Source: Budorcas taxicolor (Eukaryota; Chordata; Mammalia; Artiodactyla; Bovidae). From it: 64,000 nt of DNA. The translations under genes and the position numbers were made by a program. Location: positions 40,349,272-40,413,271 of the forward strand of contig NC_068910.1 in NCBI RefSeq assembly GCF_023091745.1, in the 5' to 3' direction. The notes beneath the pieces are model-generated. The model ran no database searches and was not told the DNA's origin. It worked only from the letters and a program-made list of their open reading frames with translations. Positions within the stretch are counted from its first letter, which is position 1. The number at the start of each line of letters is the position of its first letter. This document shows positions 48,253 to 59,572 of this stretch, piece after piece.

Positions 48253-49454
48253 ACCAGAAATGAAAGTAAGAAGGGTAAGCTAGAAACATGAGAGAAAAAG
48301 CAAGAAGGGAAGAAAATAGCATTTTAAGTGTATACTGATTGGTGGAAATGGATATATCATTTAGAGACTAATGGAAAGTGTGCTGACTTCATGAGGATGG
48401 TATGAAGATGGATACAATTTAAATCTTTTGTTTTGCAAAATATGCAAAGATCACTTAAGTAGAACAGAGCTTCTAGAAATGCTCTCACATATTAAATGCT
48501 ATCCAAATGTAATGGATTATTACAGCATTCTTCTCTAGACATAAGCTGCTGTTGATACTTGCAGACCCTCTTAGAGACCTTCAGATGAAATGATGTAGAT
48601 CCTTTCTGGGTTATATTGACTCATCCACCCAGGGTTCATCTGTTCCGTCAAATGAGCATACCCAGAGACTGTGGGATGAAGTTAAAAGTGGAATGAAGCC
48701 ACCCAAATCTGTCTGCTAGTCATAGATGACCAACTGTCCCAGTTTACCCATGACTGGGGGGTTTGCTGGGACACCAGATTTTCATTACCAAAACTGGAAC
48801 AGTTCTTGGAGAAAACTGAGATGATTATTTCCTATTAGTTATTTAGGTATCTAGAAGGAAGGTTGCTTAATGTAGGCACTTGATAGACCAGGGTGATTAG
48901 CACTAACCTTCCTTCTATCGCCCTTGCTCCCAGTGTATGATGAAAACATTGGTGAAAATTAGGGAGCTGAAAACACAAGTTCTAGAATTCTGACCTTAGA
49001 ATGACTAAATTGACTAGTTTTTTGTAAAATTCTGTCATACCTGGATGCTAAATTTTAAAAGCATCTTAGAAGTTTTCTAGCTCTGCAATCTTAAAACCTT
49101 GAAAAGCTGTAGTGTAGCATTTTTTTCTTCAAAGAAAAACTCAATTGAGAATATTTTATGGAGAAATATAAAAATTGGTGAAGAGTTACTGAATCTTATC
49201 TATTATTGCCTGTCTTAACCCTTTTGTACCTTTCCGAAATCATATGCTTCCCAAGAACACAATTGGAAAACAACTGACCTTCTCCATACCCATCCTGTTA
49301 CACATGAAAAAACAGACCACAAGACATCACTTCATTCCTGAGTTTTGACAGCTGATGCATGTCAGAGCAGGAAATCTAACTCCAGGCACATTTATTGATA
49401 AAATGAGCTTTAAAATGTATTGATAATTTCAAAATTTCTGCCAAAGCCCCTGAT
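48253..49454. other. Unrecognised sequence
   Basis: No gene and no repeat family recognised. Confidence 0.35.
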
Positions 49455-49638
49455 TTTCCACCTTGGTTACCTGTTGGGAACACTTGGGATGCTTAAAACA
49501 AACAAACAAACAAACAAACAAAAAAAAACACAGACACCTGGGTCCTGTCTGTAGAGGTTTTGAATGATAACACTTAGTTGTGTCCTGGGCATAGGCTCCC
49601 CAAGTGAATCAAACTCAAGGCAAAGTTAAACACCACTG
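49455..49638 (+). repeat. MER5-like MITE with (AAAC)n insertion
   Basis: 'ttacctgttgggaacacttg' and 'cacctgggtcctgtctgtag' with a closing 'aaacaccactg' resemble MER5-type text. An (AAAC)n run of about six units at 49497-49523 with a following A-run has expanded inside it. Confidence 0.5.
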
Positions 49639-51764
49639 ACCTTCAATAAATAATAATACCAAACAAACAAATCATCACCCCAACACTCACTCACACACAT
49701 GCACACACATACTGGCATTACAGTCAGGAGATGTGGATTTGATTTCCTCTCTCTCAGTGATTGGTTTGTGACTTCTAATAAGTGCTACACTTGATGCTTC
49801 ACGAGATATTGTCCAGTTGGTTTCAAACTTTTTACATCCCTAGAATCCTTCTTCAAGTGAAAATTTTGTGATGCATCATACACCTAAGGACAAAGTTGCT
49901 TTGGTTAAAAAGGAGACGATGGCCTCCCCATTTTAGATGCTACCAAAGACTACTGAAGCAAGTTTACAGAACTTTCATGCTCTAAGAAATCCACAGGGCA
50001 CTATTGATCTGTAGAGCTCTACTTTATTTCTAAATTATGACTTGACTGGATCAAGCTGAATACATGTTAGGAGGTCTCCTTGCACTTGATTCCACATGAC
50101 CTGATCCGCATGCAAGGTCTATTTTGGTTGTCTGATAAAAGAGGAGTATTGACCTTTGATCAGTTTTTCTGATGAATAAAGTCATTTCTTTCTTACTAGG
50201 CAGCTGTAATGCTATGATAGAATTTGCTCCAGTGTTCTACCCTTCATATTAGTAGGACACAATATTTCTAATTGAAGGACTTTTAGTCCCTCTCCCTTGG
50301 CCAATCCCATAAATATTTTACATCACAACTTTAGCTGAAGGGTGGCCTTTGACACTTTGAAAAATTGGGTCACAATTGGTTTGATCTGAGCAAATTCATG
50401 AGAGGCTGCATCATCAAGAAATAGTTCCCCTTCATTATTTATAAGAACACAGAAGCAGATGTGCAATTGTTCCCTGTATAATTTTCATACATAAAATATG
50501 TACATGGAGAATGCTGTCAGATAACGTAATACACTGCATTTATTTTGGGGATGGTGTCATCACTTTGTCAGTGTGTTTAGTAAACATATTTCCATTATGG
50601 TGAGTAAAGGACTGTCAGTTCTGTTTCCTTTTCAGATATCCAGTGGCTTTCAGAGTCTCGCCAAATGTCTTGGTCTGTTTTCAATAAGTTGTTTATTCAA
50701 TATTTATTTTCTTTCTCCCTTCATTTATTTATTGTTGAACTTTCCTTGATATTAGCAAAAAAGTGAAAAGTTTTTCATCAGGGATCATTTTTCCTCCTCA
50801 CTTCTTTTCAAATCCAGCTATCTTAAAGATTCACTTTGCTACCTGTTTGCAGAAGATGTCAGATGCCTTTCACTCCACCTCTCCACTGGCTCTTATTTGA
50901 AATGAGTTTGCGAATATTGTGTATGCATAGAAGCAGGTTGGGTTTTTTTCCTCACAAAGTCCCTATCAGTTATTAATAACATATAGAATCTATATCAGTA
51001 GAGCTATTTGTCTTTTCAGGCAGAAGGTAACCATGCCTGCCTCACAAAATCCAATATAAATCTTTCTCATTGCTAAATTTAACTTGGAAAGAGAGAGCCT
51101 TTTAATTGAAAAGGAATTGTCCCCATGAATGAGGGTGTTGAGGCAAATTTAGAAATGTGGGATCTAGCTTCCTGGGCTGTTCATTTCTGTAATTGAAGAG
51201 TCACTCTTGCTTTGCTTTTAATTCTTCATGACTAGACCTTTCTGATAATACTGTCATTGTTTTTAAAAGACATCAGGGCTAAATCACATGTGTAATGTTT
51301 ATTATTTGTCTGTAATTTCTGTATATGGATACTGTTATCATTTACACAAAGCGTATCTGCAGAAAGCTTTCTGGGAATCTGTAATATGCTTACTCTTGTT
51401 TCCTAGAATTGCCCTTGGAAGTCCAATATCTCTGCAATGTGCAGGTTTTCTGGATTAAACTGAAGAATAATCTCTAGCCTAAGCTATACTCACATAGTAT
51501 TTTATTTTTACAAATTTATTTTATTTTACATTGCTTACAGTATTATATAATATTCAATTTGTTGTATTAAAATATGTATTTCAGTGCATTGGTTTTATAA
51601 GTGTTTTATTATTATTATTTTAAGTTTAAACTTATTATTATAAGTGTTTTATAATTGATTTGTTCATTTAACATGGTGGTGTTTTTCATATTTCCAAATT
51701 TTTATGGAATTTTTTTTTGCAGTTTCATAGTATCTATTTTCACTTAGAGAATATGAATCTATTC
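49639..51764. other. Unrecognised sequence, 2.1 kb
   Basis: No gene. A MIR-like patch is possible at 49715-49800. AT-rich tracts at 51490-51720 may be diverged L1. Confidence 0.35.
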
Positions 51765-51930
51765 TTTAATTTTTTCCCACTCTTATTGGAATATAATCGA
51801 TATGTAGTATTAGTCCAGGGTGTAGAACATAATTGTTTGATATATGTACTGAGAGTGTGAGCCCCTTGAGGGCAAGGGCTATTATTCCAAATGTGTATAT
51901 TCTTAGCATCTATTATAATACCTGGTTATT
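51765..51930. repeat. Old L1 scrap followed by L2 3' end
   Basis: 51765-51850 resembles reversed L1M ('ttattggaatataatcgata'). 51852-51930 resembles a plus-strand L2 end ('tgagccccttgagggcaagg'). Confidence 0.5.
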
Positions 51931-51937
51931 CAGAAAT

Positions 51938-52065
51938 TCTGGAGAAGGGAACGGCTACCCACTCCAGTATTCTTGCCTGGAGAATTCCATTGATAGAGGA
52001 ACCTGGCAGACTAAAGTTCATAGAATCGCAAAGAGTTGGACATGACTAAGGGATCTTTCACTTCA
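51938..52065 (+). mobile_element. Bov SINE monomer (headless)
   Basis: Starts at 'ctggagaagggaacggctac' without a tRNA-like head and ends 'ggatctttcacttcac', directly against the BovB copy that follows. Confidence 0.85.
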
Positions 52066-52067
52066 CT

Positions 52068-53201
52068 ATCCACTGGATCATGGAAAAACTGAGAGAGTTC
52101 CAGAAAAACATCTATTTCTGCTTTATTGACTATGCCAAAGCATTTGACTGTGTGGATCACAATAAACTGTGGAAAATTCTGAAAGAGATGGAAATACCAG
52201 ACCACATGACCTGCCTCTTGAGAAATCTGTATGCAGGTCAAGAAGCAACAGTTAGAACTGGACTTGGGACAAGACTGGTTCCAAATAGGAAAAGGAGTAT
52301 GTCAAGGCTGTATATTGTCACCCTGCTTATTTAACTTATATGTAGAGTACATCATGAGAAATGCTGGGCTGGAGGAAGCACAAGCTGGAATCAAGATTGC
52401 TGGGAGAAATATCAATAACCTCAGATATGCAGATGGCACCACCCTTATGGCAGAAAGTGAAGAACTAAAGAGCCTCTTGATGAAAGTGAAAGAGGAGAGT
52501 GAAAAAGTTGGCTTAAAGCTCAATATTCAGAAAACATCATCATGGCATCTGGTCCCATCACTTCATGCCATATAGATGGGGAAACAGTGGAAGCAGTGGT
52601 TGACTTTATTTTATTGGGCTCCAAAGTCACTGCAGATGGTGACTGCAGCCATGAAATTAAAAGACACTTACTCCTTGAAAGGAAAGTTGTGACCAACCTA
52701 GATAGCATATTAAAAAGCAGAGACATTACTTTGCCAACAAAGTTCCATCTAGTCAAGGCTATGGTTTTTCCAGTAGTCATTTATAGATGTGAGAATTGGA
52801 CTATAAATAAAGCTGAGCCCCAAAGAATTGATGCTTTTGAACTGTGGTGTTGGAGAAGACTTTTGAGAGTCCCTTGGACAGCAAGGAGATCCAACCAATC
52901 TATGCTAAAGGAAATCAGTCCTGAATATTCATTGGAAGGACTGATGTTGAAGCTGAAGCTCCAATACTTGGTCACCTGATGTGACGAACTGACTCACTGG
53001 AAAAGACCCTGATGCTGGGAAAGATTGAGGGCAGGAGAAGGGGATGACAGAGGATGAGATGCTTGGATGACGTCACCGACTCAATGGACATGAGTTTGTG
53101 TAAACTCTGGGAGTTGGTGATGGACAGGGAAGCCTGGTGTACTGCTGTTCATGGGGTCGCAAAGAGTTGGACACGACTGAGCGACTGAACTGAACTGAAT
53201 C
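52068..53201 (+). mobile_element. BovB LINE, 5' truncated, RT motif mutated
   Basis: Starts in the RT ('ccactggatcatggaaaa'). Frame 52080-52334 keeps FIDYAKAFDCVDHNKLW, frame 52231-52575 reads GCILSPCLFNLYVEYIM and then NNLRYADGTTLM, and frame 52542-52979 continues to the C-terminus. The second catalytic Asp is replaced by Gly (YADG, 52436-52447). Two frame changes also break it. The tail 'gactgaactgaactgaat' ends at about 53201. Confidence 0.93.
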
Positions 53202-53793
53202 ACCCTGGATTTGTAGGATTTATAGTCTTCTTACTACATGTTTTAAAAGTAATATATTTGAAGTGTTCCCTTAATTTCACTGTCTTTTCCAAACTACTGA
53301 TCCACAAAAAGCTTCATTTCTCAGGAATCACGTATTAAATCTTAGTAAATATTACATCACAGGGAGGAAACCTAGTTAAATAAGGTAGGATGAAATAGTC
53401 TGTTTGGTGTATCATTGTTTACTCTTCACTCTTTTTTGTCTATAGAATCATTCTTTAATATTTCATTCTTTTTTAAGCTAAAATAAAAGATGTGTGCCTA
53501 ATACACATAAGGAAAAAATTGCTAATAATTCTCAGTAATCTCATTTTGATGTATCAAGCACCTCAGAAGCGTTATCATGGCATGCTTCTTTTCCCAGTAG
53601 GAGGCAGAATAATACAGTGGATGGAAATGCGTACTGTGGAATACAGTGGATGAAAATGTGTACAGGTAGTAGTGTATATACAGATTTTGTCACTTCCTGA
53701 TAAGTATTTTAAGAAAATACCAAGTCTTTAATCCTCAATGCTTCTTATAAAGGTAATAGTACTAAGTTGAGAGGCTCAATGACAATATTTAAA
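53202..53793. other. Spacer between two convergent BovB copies
   Basis: Mostly unrecognised, with a MIR-like part near 53600-53760. A 29-bp tandem duplication ('aatacagtggatg' repeated at 53611 and 53640) lies within it. Confidence 0.45.
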
Positions 53794-55942
53794 ATTCAGT
53801 TCATTTCAATTCAGTCTCTCAGTTGTGTCTGACTCTTTGCGACCCCATGAATCACAGCACGCCAGGCCTCCCTGTCCATCACCAACTCCCGGAGTTTACT
53901 CAAACTCATGTCCATCTCATCTGTGATGCTATCCAGCCATCTCATCCTCGGTCGTCCCCTTTTCCTCCTGCCCTTAATCCCTCCCAGCATCAGAAGCTTT
54001 TCCAATGAGTCAACTCTTCGCATGAGGTGGCCAAAGTATTGGAGTTTCAACTTTAGCATGAGTCCTTCCAATGAACATCCAGGACTGATCTCCATTTGAA
54101 TGGACAGGTTGGATCTCCTTGCAGTCCAAGGGACTCTCAAGAGTCTTCTCCAGCACCACAGTTCAAATGCATCAATTCTTCGGCACTCAGCTTTCTTCAC
54201 AGTCCAACTCTCACATCCATACATGACAACTGGAAAAACCATAGCCTTGACTAGACAGATGTTTGTTGTCAAAGTAATATCTCTGCTTTTTAATATGCTA
54301 TCCAGGTTGGTCATAACTTTCCTTCCAAGGAGTAAGCGTCTTTTAATTTCATGGCTGCAGTCACCATCTGCAGTGATTTTGGGGCCCAACAAAATAAAGT
54401 CTGACACCGTTTCCACTGTTTCCCCATCTATTTCTCATGAAGTGATGGGACTGGATGCCATGATCTTCGTTTTCTGAATGTTGAGCTTTAAGCCAGCTTC
54501 TTCACTCTCCTCTTTCACTTCCATCAAGAGGCTTTTTAGTTCCTCTTCACTTTTTGCCATAAGGGTGGTGTCATCTGCATATCTGAGGTTATTGATATTT
54601 CTCCCAGCAATCTTGATTCCAGCCTGTGTTCCTCCAGTCCAGCGTTTCTCATGATGTACTCTGCATTTAAGTTAAATAAATAGGGTGACAATATACAGCC
54701 TTAACGTACTCCTTTTCCTATTTGGAACCAGTCTGATGTTCTATGTCCATTTCTAACTGTTGCTTCCTGACCTGCACACAGGTTTCTCAAGAGGCAGGTT
54801 AGGTGGTCTGGTATTCCCATCTCTTTCAGAATTTTCCAGTTTATTGTGATCCACACAGTCAAAGGCTTTGGCATAGTCCATAAAGCAGAAATACATGTTT
54901 TTTTTTGGAACTCTCTTGCTTTTTCGATGATCCAGCGGATGTTGGCAATTTGATCTCTGGTTCCTCTGCCTTTTCTAGAACCAGCTTGAACATCTGGAAG
55001 TTCACGGTTCACGTGTTGCTGAAGCCTGGCTTGGAGAATTTTGAGCATTACTTTACTAGCATGTGAGATGAGTGCAATTTTGCGGTTGTTTGAGCATTCT
55101 TTGGCATTGCTTTTCTTTGGGACTGGAATGAAAACAGACCTTTTCCAGTCCTGTGGCCATTGCTGAGTTTTCCAAATTTGCTGGCATATTGAGTGCAGCA
55201 CTTTCACAGCATCATCTTTCAGGATTTGAAACAGCTCAACTAGAATTCCATCACCTCCACTAGCTTTGTTCGTAGTGATGCTTTCTAAGGCCCACTTGAC
55301 TGCACATTCCAGGATGTCCGGCTCTAGGTGAGTGATCACACCATCGTGATTATCTTGGTCATGAAGATCTTTCTTGTACAGTTCTTCCATGTATTCTTGC
55401 CACCTCTTCTTAATATCTGCTTCTTCTGTTAGGTCCATACCATTTCTGTCCTTTATCGAGCCCGTCTTTGCATGAAATGTTCCCTTGGTATCTCTAATTT
55501 TCTTGAAGAGATCTCTAGTCTTTCCCATTCTGTTGTTTTCCTCTATTTCTTTGCACTGATCGCTGAGGACGGCTTTCTTATCTCTCCTTGCTATTCTTTG
55601 GAACTCTGCATTCAGATGCTTATATATTTCCTTTTCTCCTTTGCTTTTCACTTCTCTTCTTTTCACAACTATTTGTAAGGCCTCCCCAGATAGCCATTTT
55701 GCTTTCTTGCATTTCTTTTCCATGGGGATGGTCTTGATCCCTGTCTCCTGTACAATGTCATGGGCCTCATTCCATAGTTCATCAGGCACTCTATCTATCA
55801 GATCTAGGCCCTTAAATCTATTTCTCACTTCTACTGTGTAATCATACGGGATTTGATTTAGGTCATACCTGAATGGTCTAATGGTTTTCCCTACTTTCTT
55901 CAATTTGAGTCTGAATTTGGCCATAAGGAGTTCATGATCTGA
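53794..55942 (-). mobile_element. BovB LINE, 2.15 kb, 5' truncated
   Basis: Second-longest BovB here. It covers the 3' end, C-terminal region, RT and the linker, and stops at 'ccataaggagttcatgatct' in the last codons of EN. Its 3' tail is slightly decayed ('cagttcatttcaattcag'). Confidence 0.93.
53811..55924 (-). pseudogene. BovB ORF2 fragment (linker, RT, C-terminus), broken
   Basis: The upper frame 54701-55924 (407 codons) covers the linker and the first RT part, and ends with a stop right after GKGVR. The lower frame 53811-54416 (201 codons) covers the C-terminal region with WTVKKAECRRIDAFELW. YADD is intact at 54570-54581 in the stretch between. A premature TGA lies at 54435-54437, where related copies have TGG. 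Inside the upper frame the first catalytic block is read out of frame (WTMPKPLTV in place of an IDYAKAFD-like text), starting at a long T-run near 54900 and restored by a second change before KILKEMG. So the frame stays open while the active site is lost. Confidence 0.9.
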
Positions 55943-57558
55943 AATTAATCAGGAACAAGATCTAACATATCTAGCAATCAGTATGTTAGATATAATTACT
56001 TGAAATCTTCTCCCTCTTCCTCCCCCTCCTCCCACCTATTTTATTTTCACCACAATGTAGTTTTTGAGCTACTGGTATTAATTAGATATATCATCCCTCA
56101 AATAAGTTGAGGAAGAAAAAAAGGTTGTAAGCCACTACATAAACTAAGCCCCATAAAGAAGAGATTTGGTTTATTAAATGATACTACTCCTGCGATTTCT
56201 ATTTAACAGAGGAGTTTGAAAGTGGTAAAGCCTTAATGAAAATGCAGATGAAACAGATGGACATTTCTTTCTTACTAGGTCTTGGTTCCATTGTTTCTCT
56301 AGAGGAGATGTCTTTCTTTTTAGTCAACAACAGGGGTAGTTCTTCAACTTCCCCTTGAATCACTCTTTAGACACTGCTGTGGGGCATAGCAACTGACATG
56401 CCCCACTAATGCCTCAAGATAAGCTTTAATCCAACTCCGTAAATCCCAGGCTGTATAAACTGGTCTACTAAAGTGTGCAAAATATTGGTTCAACTCTTTC
56501 AAGAAACATCTAAACAAATAGTTCTTTAAGCAGGAGCCTGCTGTAATTCACTGGAAGTCTATTATGTGCTTGAATGAGCCCTGGAACAATACTGCTCTGC
56601 TTTATCAGAGAGTTATGCATGATTGCATAGATAAGAAACAAGTATCAGGAATAGCCTCTGCATAAAGTGTTATTGTCTTATTAACCCATCTACTGGGCAT
56701 ACACAGGGCATGAGATTCAGCCCAGCATGTTTATGGAGGAAGGAGATGAACTTTCTAAAAATGAGTTGGTATATAGTCAGAATCTGGCCAGAAAAGGACT
56801 TCCATTGCAAATCGCAGGTATTTGGGTCTAAGGAAAACATTCAAAGTTTTTGAATAGGTGGAAAACACCTGCCTTTTCCTCTGCTTTCTTGTAATGCTGG
56901 ATGTCTTTGGGCTTACCTGTTGGTTTCCAGAAATAGATACTCTGCATGCTATAAAAGGGTTCCCCTAAGTTGGTTTGATGTATAGTGACAGACATCAAGA
57001 ATGCAAACTATAACCTGGTGTTTGAAGGCCTGCATAATATTACTCCCAATCCCCTTTTCAGCCTTGTTTCCACTGTTCTCTTCCTGAACCCTATTCTCCA
57101 CCTAAGCTGAACTCTTCTAAATCCTTTTAACTCAAGTTTTATTTATTCCGTTCTCTTTCTCTTATTGTCCTGATCTTGTTTTTCCATTTCTTAAAATCCT
57201 GTGTTTTTAAGGACAACTCAATGTCATTTCTTTCTTAAAGCTTTATTGTGATCTCTGTAGAAAATTTTCGGGTACAAATTGGTGGTAGTTTTACCTTGGT
57301 TTTGTCTTTCCCTTTTAATGCATTCTTCTTTGTCAGGAATGCATTTAATGCATTCTTCTTTCCTGTCTTCTTTATCTTTTTTCTCATAATACCTACCACA
57401 GGAATAGTGCTTCTCCAAGTATTATAACAAGAAAAAGACAGACTGAAAGTTTGTGACTTTTCTTGAAATTATCCCTGAAGTCTCAGGGCAAATAACTAAA
57501 AGAAAATCTGGAGAGAGAGAGGCACCTGCAGGGATATATGAGATGGAATCACTTGCTT
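55943..57558. other. Unrecognised sequence, 1.6 kb
   Basis: No gene signature. A small direct repeat 'ttaatgcattcttctttg/c' occurs at about 57316 and 57345, in a low-complexity pyrimidine-rich area. The frame 57224-57418 is lysine/glutamate-rich without motif. Confidence 0.4.
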
Positions 57559-57572
57559 ACCTAGAGCATATG

Positions 57573-57853
57573 CTGCTGCTGCTGCTACTGCTAAGTCACT
57601 TCAGTCGTGTCCAACTCTGTGCCACCCCATAGATGGAAGCCCACCAGGCTCCCCCGTCCCTGGGATTCTCCAGGCAAGAACACTGGAGTGGGTTGCCATT
57701 TCCTTCTCCAGTGCAAAAAAGTGAAAAGTGAAAGGGAAGTCGCTCAGTCATGTCCGACTCTTCGCGACCCCATGGACTGCAGCCTACCAGGCTCCTCCGT
57801 CCATGGGATTATCCAGGCAAGAGTACTGGAGAGGGGTGCCATTGCCTTCTCCG
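57573..57853 (-). mobile_element. Bov-A2 SINE with (AGC)n tail
   Basis: Complete reverse Bov-A2 dimer with a short CTG run and the linker 'gtgaaaagtgaaagggaagt'. A perfect 14-bp target-site duplication 'acctagagcatatg' lies at 57559-57572 and 57854-57867. The frames at 57607-57941 translate the SINE. Confidence 0.97.
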
Positions 57854-57867
57854 ACCTAGAGCATATG

Positions 57868-58670
57868 GTCTTTCCATTTTTGCAGGGTTCATTACCTCTC
57901 CTTGCAACACTCAGTCAATATTTCTGAAACTTTACCTTTAGAGATAATCACCATAAGTTTATAGGGTTTGTAGTCTTGTCCCTATAAATTTTATTTTTTA
58001 TTATTAATAATACATGTGAAGGAAATTTTCTTAATTTCTCTGTTTTCCCTCTAACATATGATACATGAAGCTTTGGATCTCCCCAGAGACAGAAACTATT
58101 ACCTGGTCAAGTAAGTTGAAGATGGCCTTTTGATTTGGCCTCATCTTTTCCTTACTCCTTTTTACCTATACATACTAGCATTTCTCAACATATCATTCTT
58201 CTTCAAGATAAAGTTAAAAGAAAATGGGTATGAGACACACCAAAGAAAAGAAATGATGGCTCACCTTCAATGAAGTTGGGAAGTAGATAGTGCAGTTTTT
58301 CAACATTCTAGTATTAACTTCTTTTCTCTCAGCCAGTTCTAAGGACCGAGGCATTTCACTTCTTTCAACATTGGATAAATTGAGACTAGCTGATGAATTG
58401 GTGGATGTCAAGTGCGGGAATCTGGGAGTCTGTCAACCAGTGGATGGTGTATATGGGGGTGATTCACATGAGGAGTAGTTCACAAGATGCAGACGTTTGT
58501 ATATTGCCCTCCACCAGCTTCTCACAAGGAAGACTGTGGTAGATCCTAAGAAATCTTCCCTCATGGAACTGACTGGGGGACAGTAAGAATAGCTACTGTG
58601 GTTGAGGCATAGAACTCCCCTGAACCCTTCTCAACTCCTAGATGGAAAGGTCTTAACCTGAGTGTTATCA
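57868..58670. other. Unrecognised sequence
   Basis: Nothing recognised. The 62- and 65-codon frames at 58214-58478 lack motifs. Confidence 0.35.
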
Positions 58671-59482
58671 GTCAGTTCAGTTCAGTTGCTCAGTCATGTC
58701 CAACTGTTTGCCACCCCATGAATTGCAGCACACCAGGCCTTCCTGTCCAACATCAACTTCCGGAGTTCACTCAAACTCACGTCCATTAAGTCGGTGATGC
58801 CTTCCAGCCATCTCATCCTCTGTCATCCCCTTCTCCTCCTGCCCCCAATCCCTCCCAGCATCAGAGTCTTTTCCAATGAGTCAACTGCTCGCATGAGGTG
58901 GCCAAAGTACTGAAGTTTCAGCTTTAGCATCAGTCCTTCCAGTGAACACCCAGGACTGATCTCCTTTTGACTGGACTGGTTGGATCTCCTTGCAGTCCAA
59001 GGAACTCTCGAGTCGTCTCCAACACCATAGTTCAAAAGCATCAATTCTTCGGCACTCAGCTTTCTTCACAGTCCAACTCTCACATCCATACATGACTACT
59101 GGAAAAACCATAGCCTTGACTAGACAGACCTTTGTTGGCAAAGTGATGTCTCTGCTTTTTAATATGCTGTCTAGGTTGGTCATAACTTTCCTTCCACGGA
59201 GTAAGTGTCTTTTAATTTCATGGCTGCAGTCACCATCTGAAAAAACCCAAAAAAGTAAAGTCTGACATTTTCCACTGTTTCCCTATCTCTGCCATGAAGT
59301 GATGGGACCAGATTCCATGATCTTCGTTTTCTGAATGTTGAGCTTTAAGCCACTGTTTTCCTCTCTTCTTTCACTTTCATCAAGAGGCTTTTTAGTTCCT
59401 CTTCACTTTTTGCCATAAGGGTGGTGTCATCTGCATATCTGAGGTTATTGATATTTCTCTGGCAATGTTGATTCCAACTTGT
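58671..59482 (-). mobile_element. BovB LINE, 5' truncated after RT motif
   Basis: 0.8 kb of BovB 3' sequence. YADD is intact at 59426-59437. Several small deletions break the frame, for example around 59240-59290. C-terminal frames 58823-59044 and 58881-59183 overlap in two phases. Confidence 0.92.
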
Positions 59483-59572
59483 AGGGTATAGAAGACAGAA
59501 GCTGTCATCCTTAGGGTACTGGAAAATGGAATTTTTTTAAAAAAATGATTATATTCCCAGAAGTTGTCTTTT

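Noticed and set aside
57607..57941. Frames of 106 and 63 codons with SxPHxxxPTRLxxPWDxPGK text
   Set aside because: This text recurs at every reversed Bov-A2 copy, so it is SINE translation.
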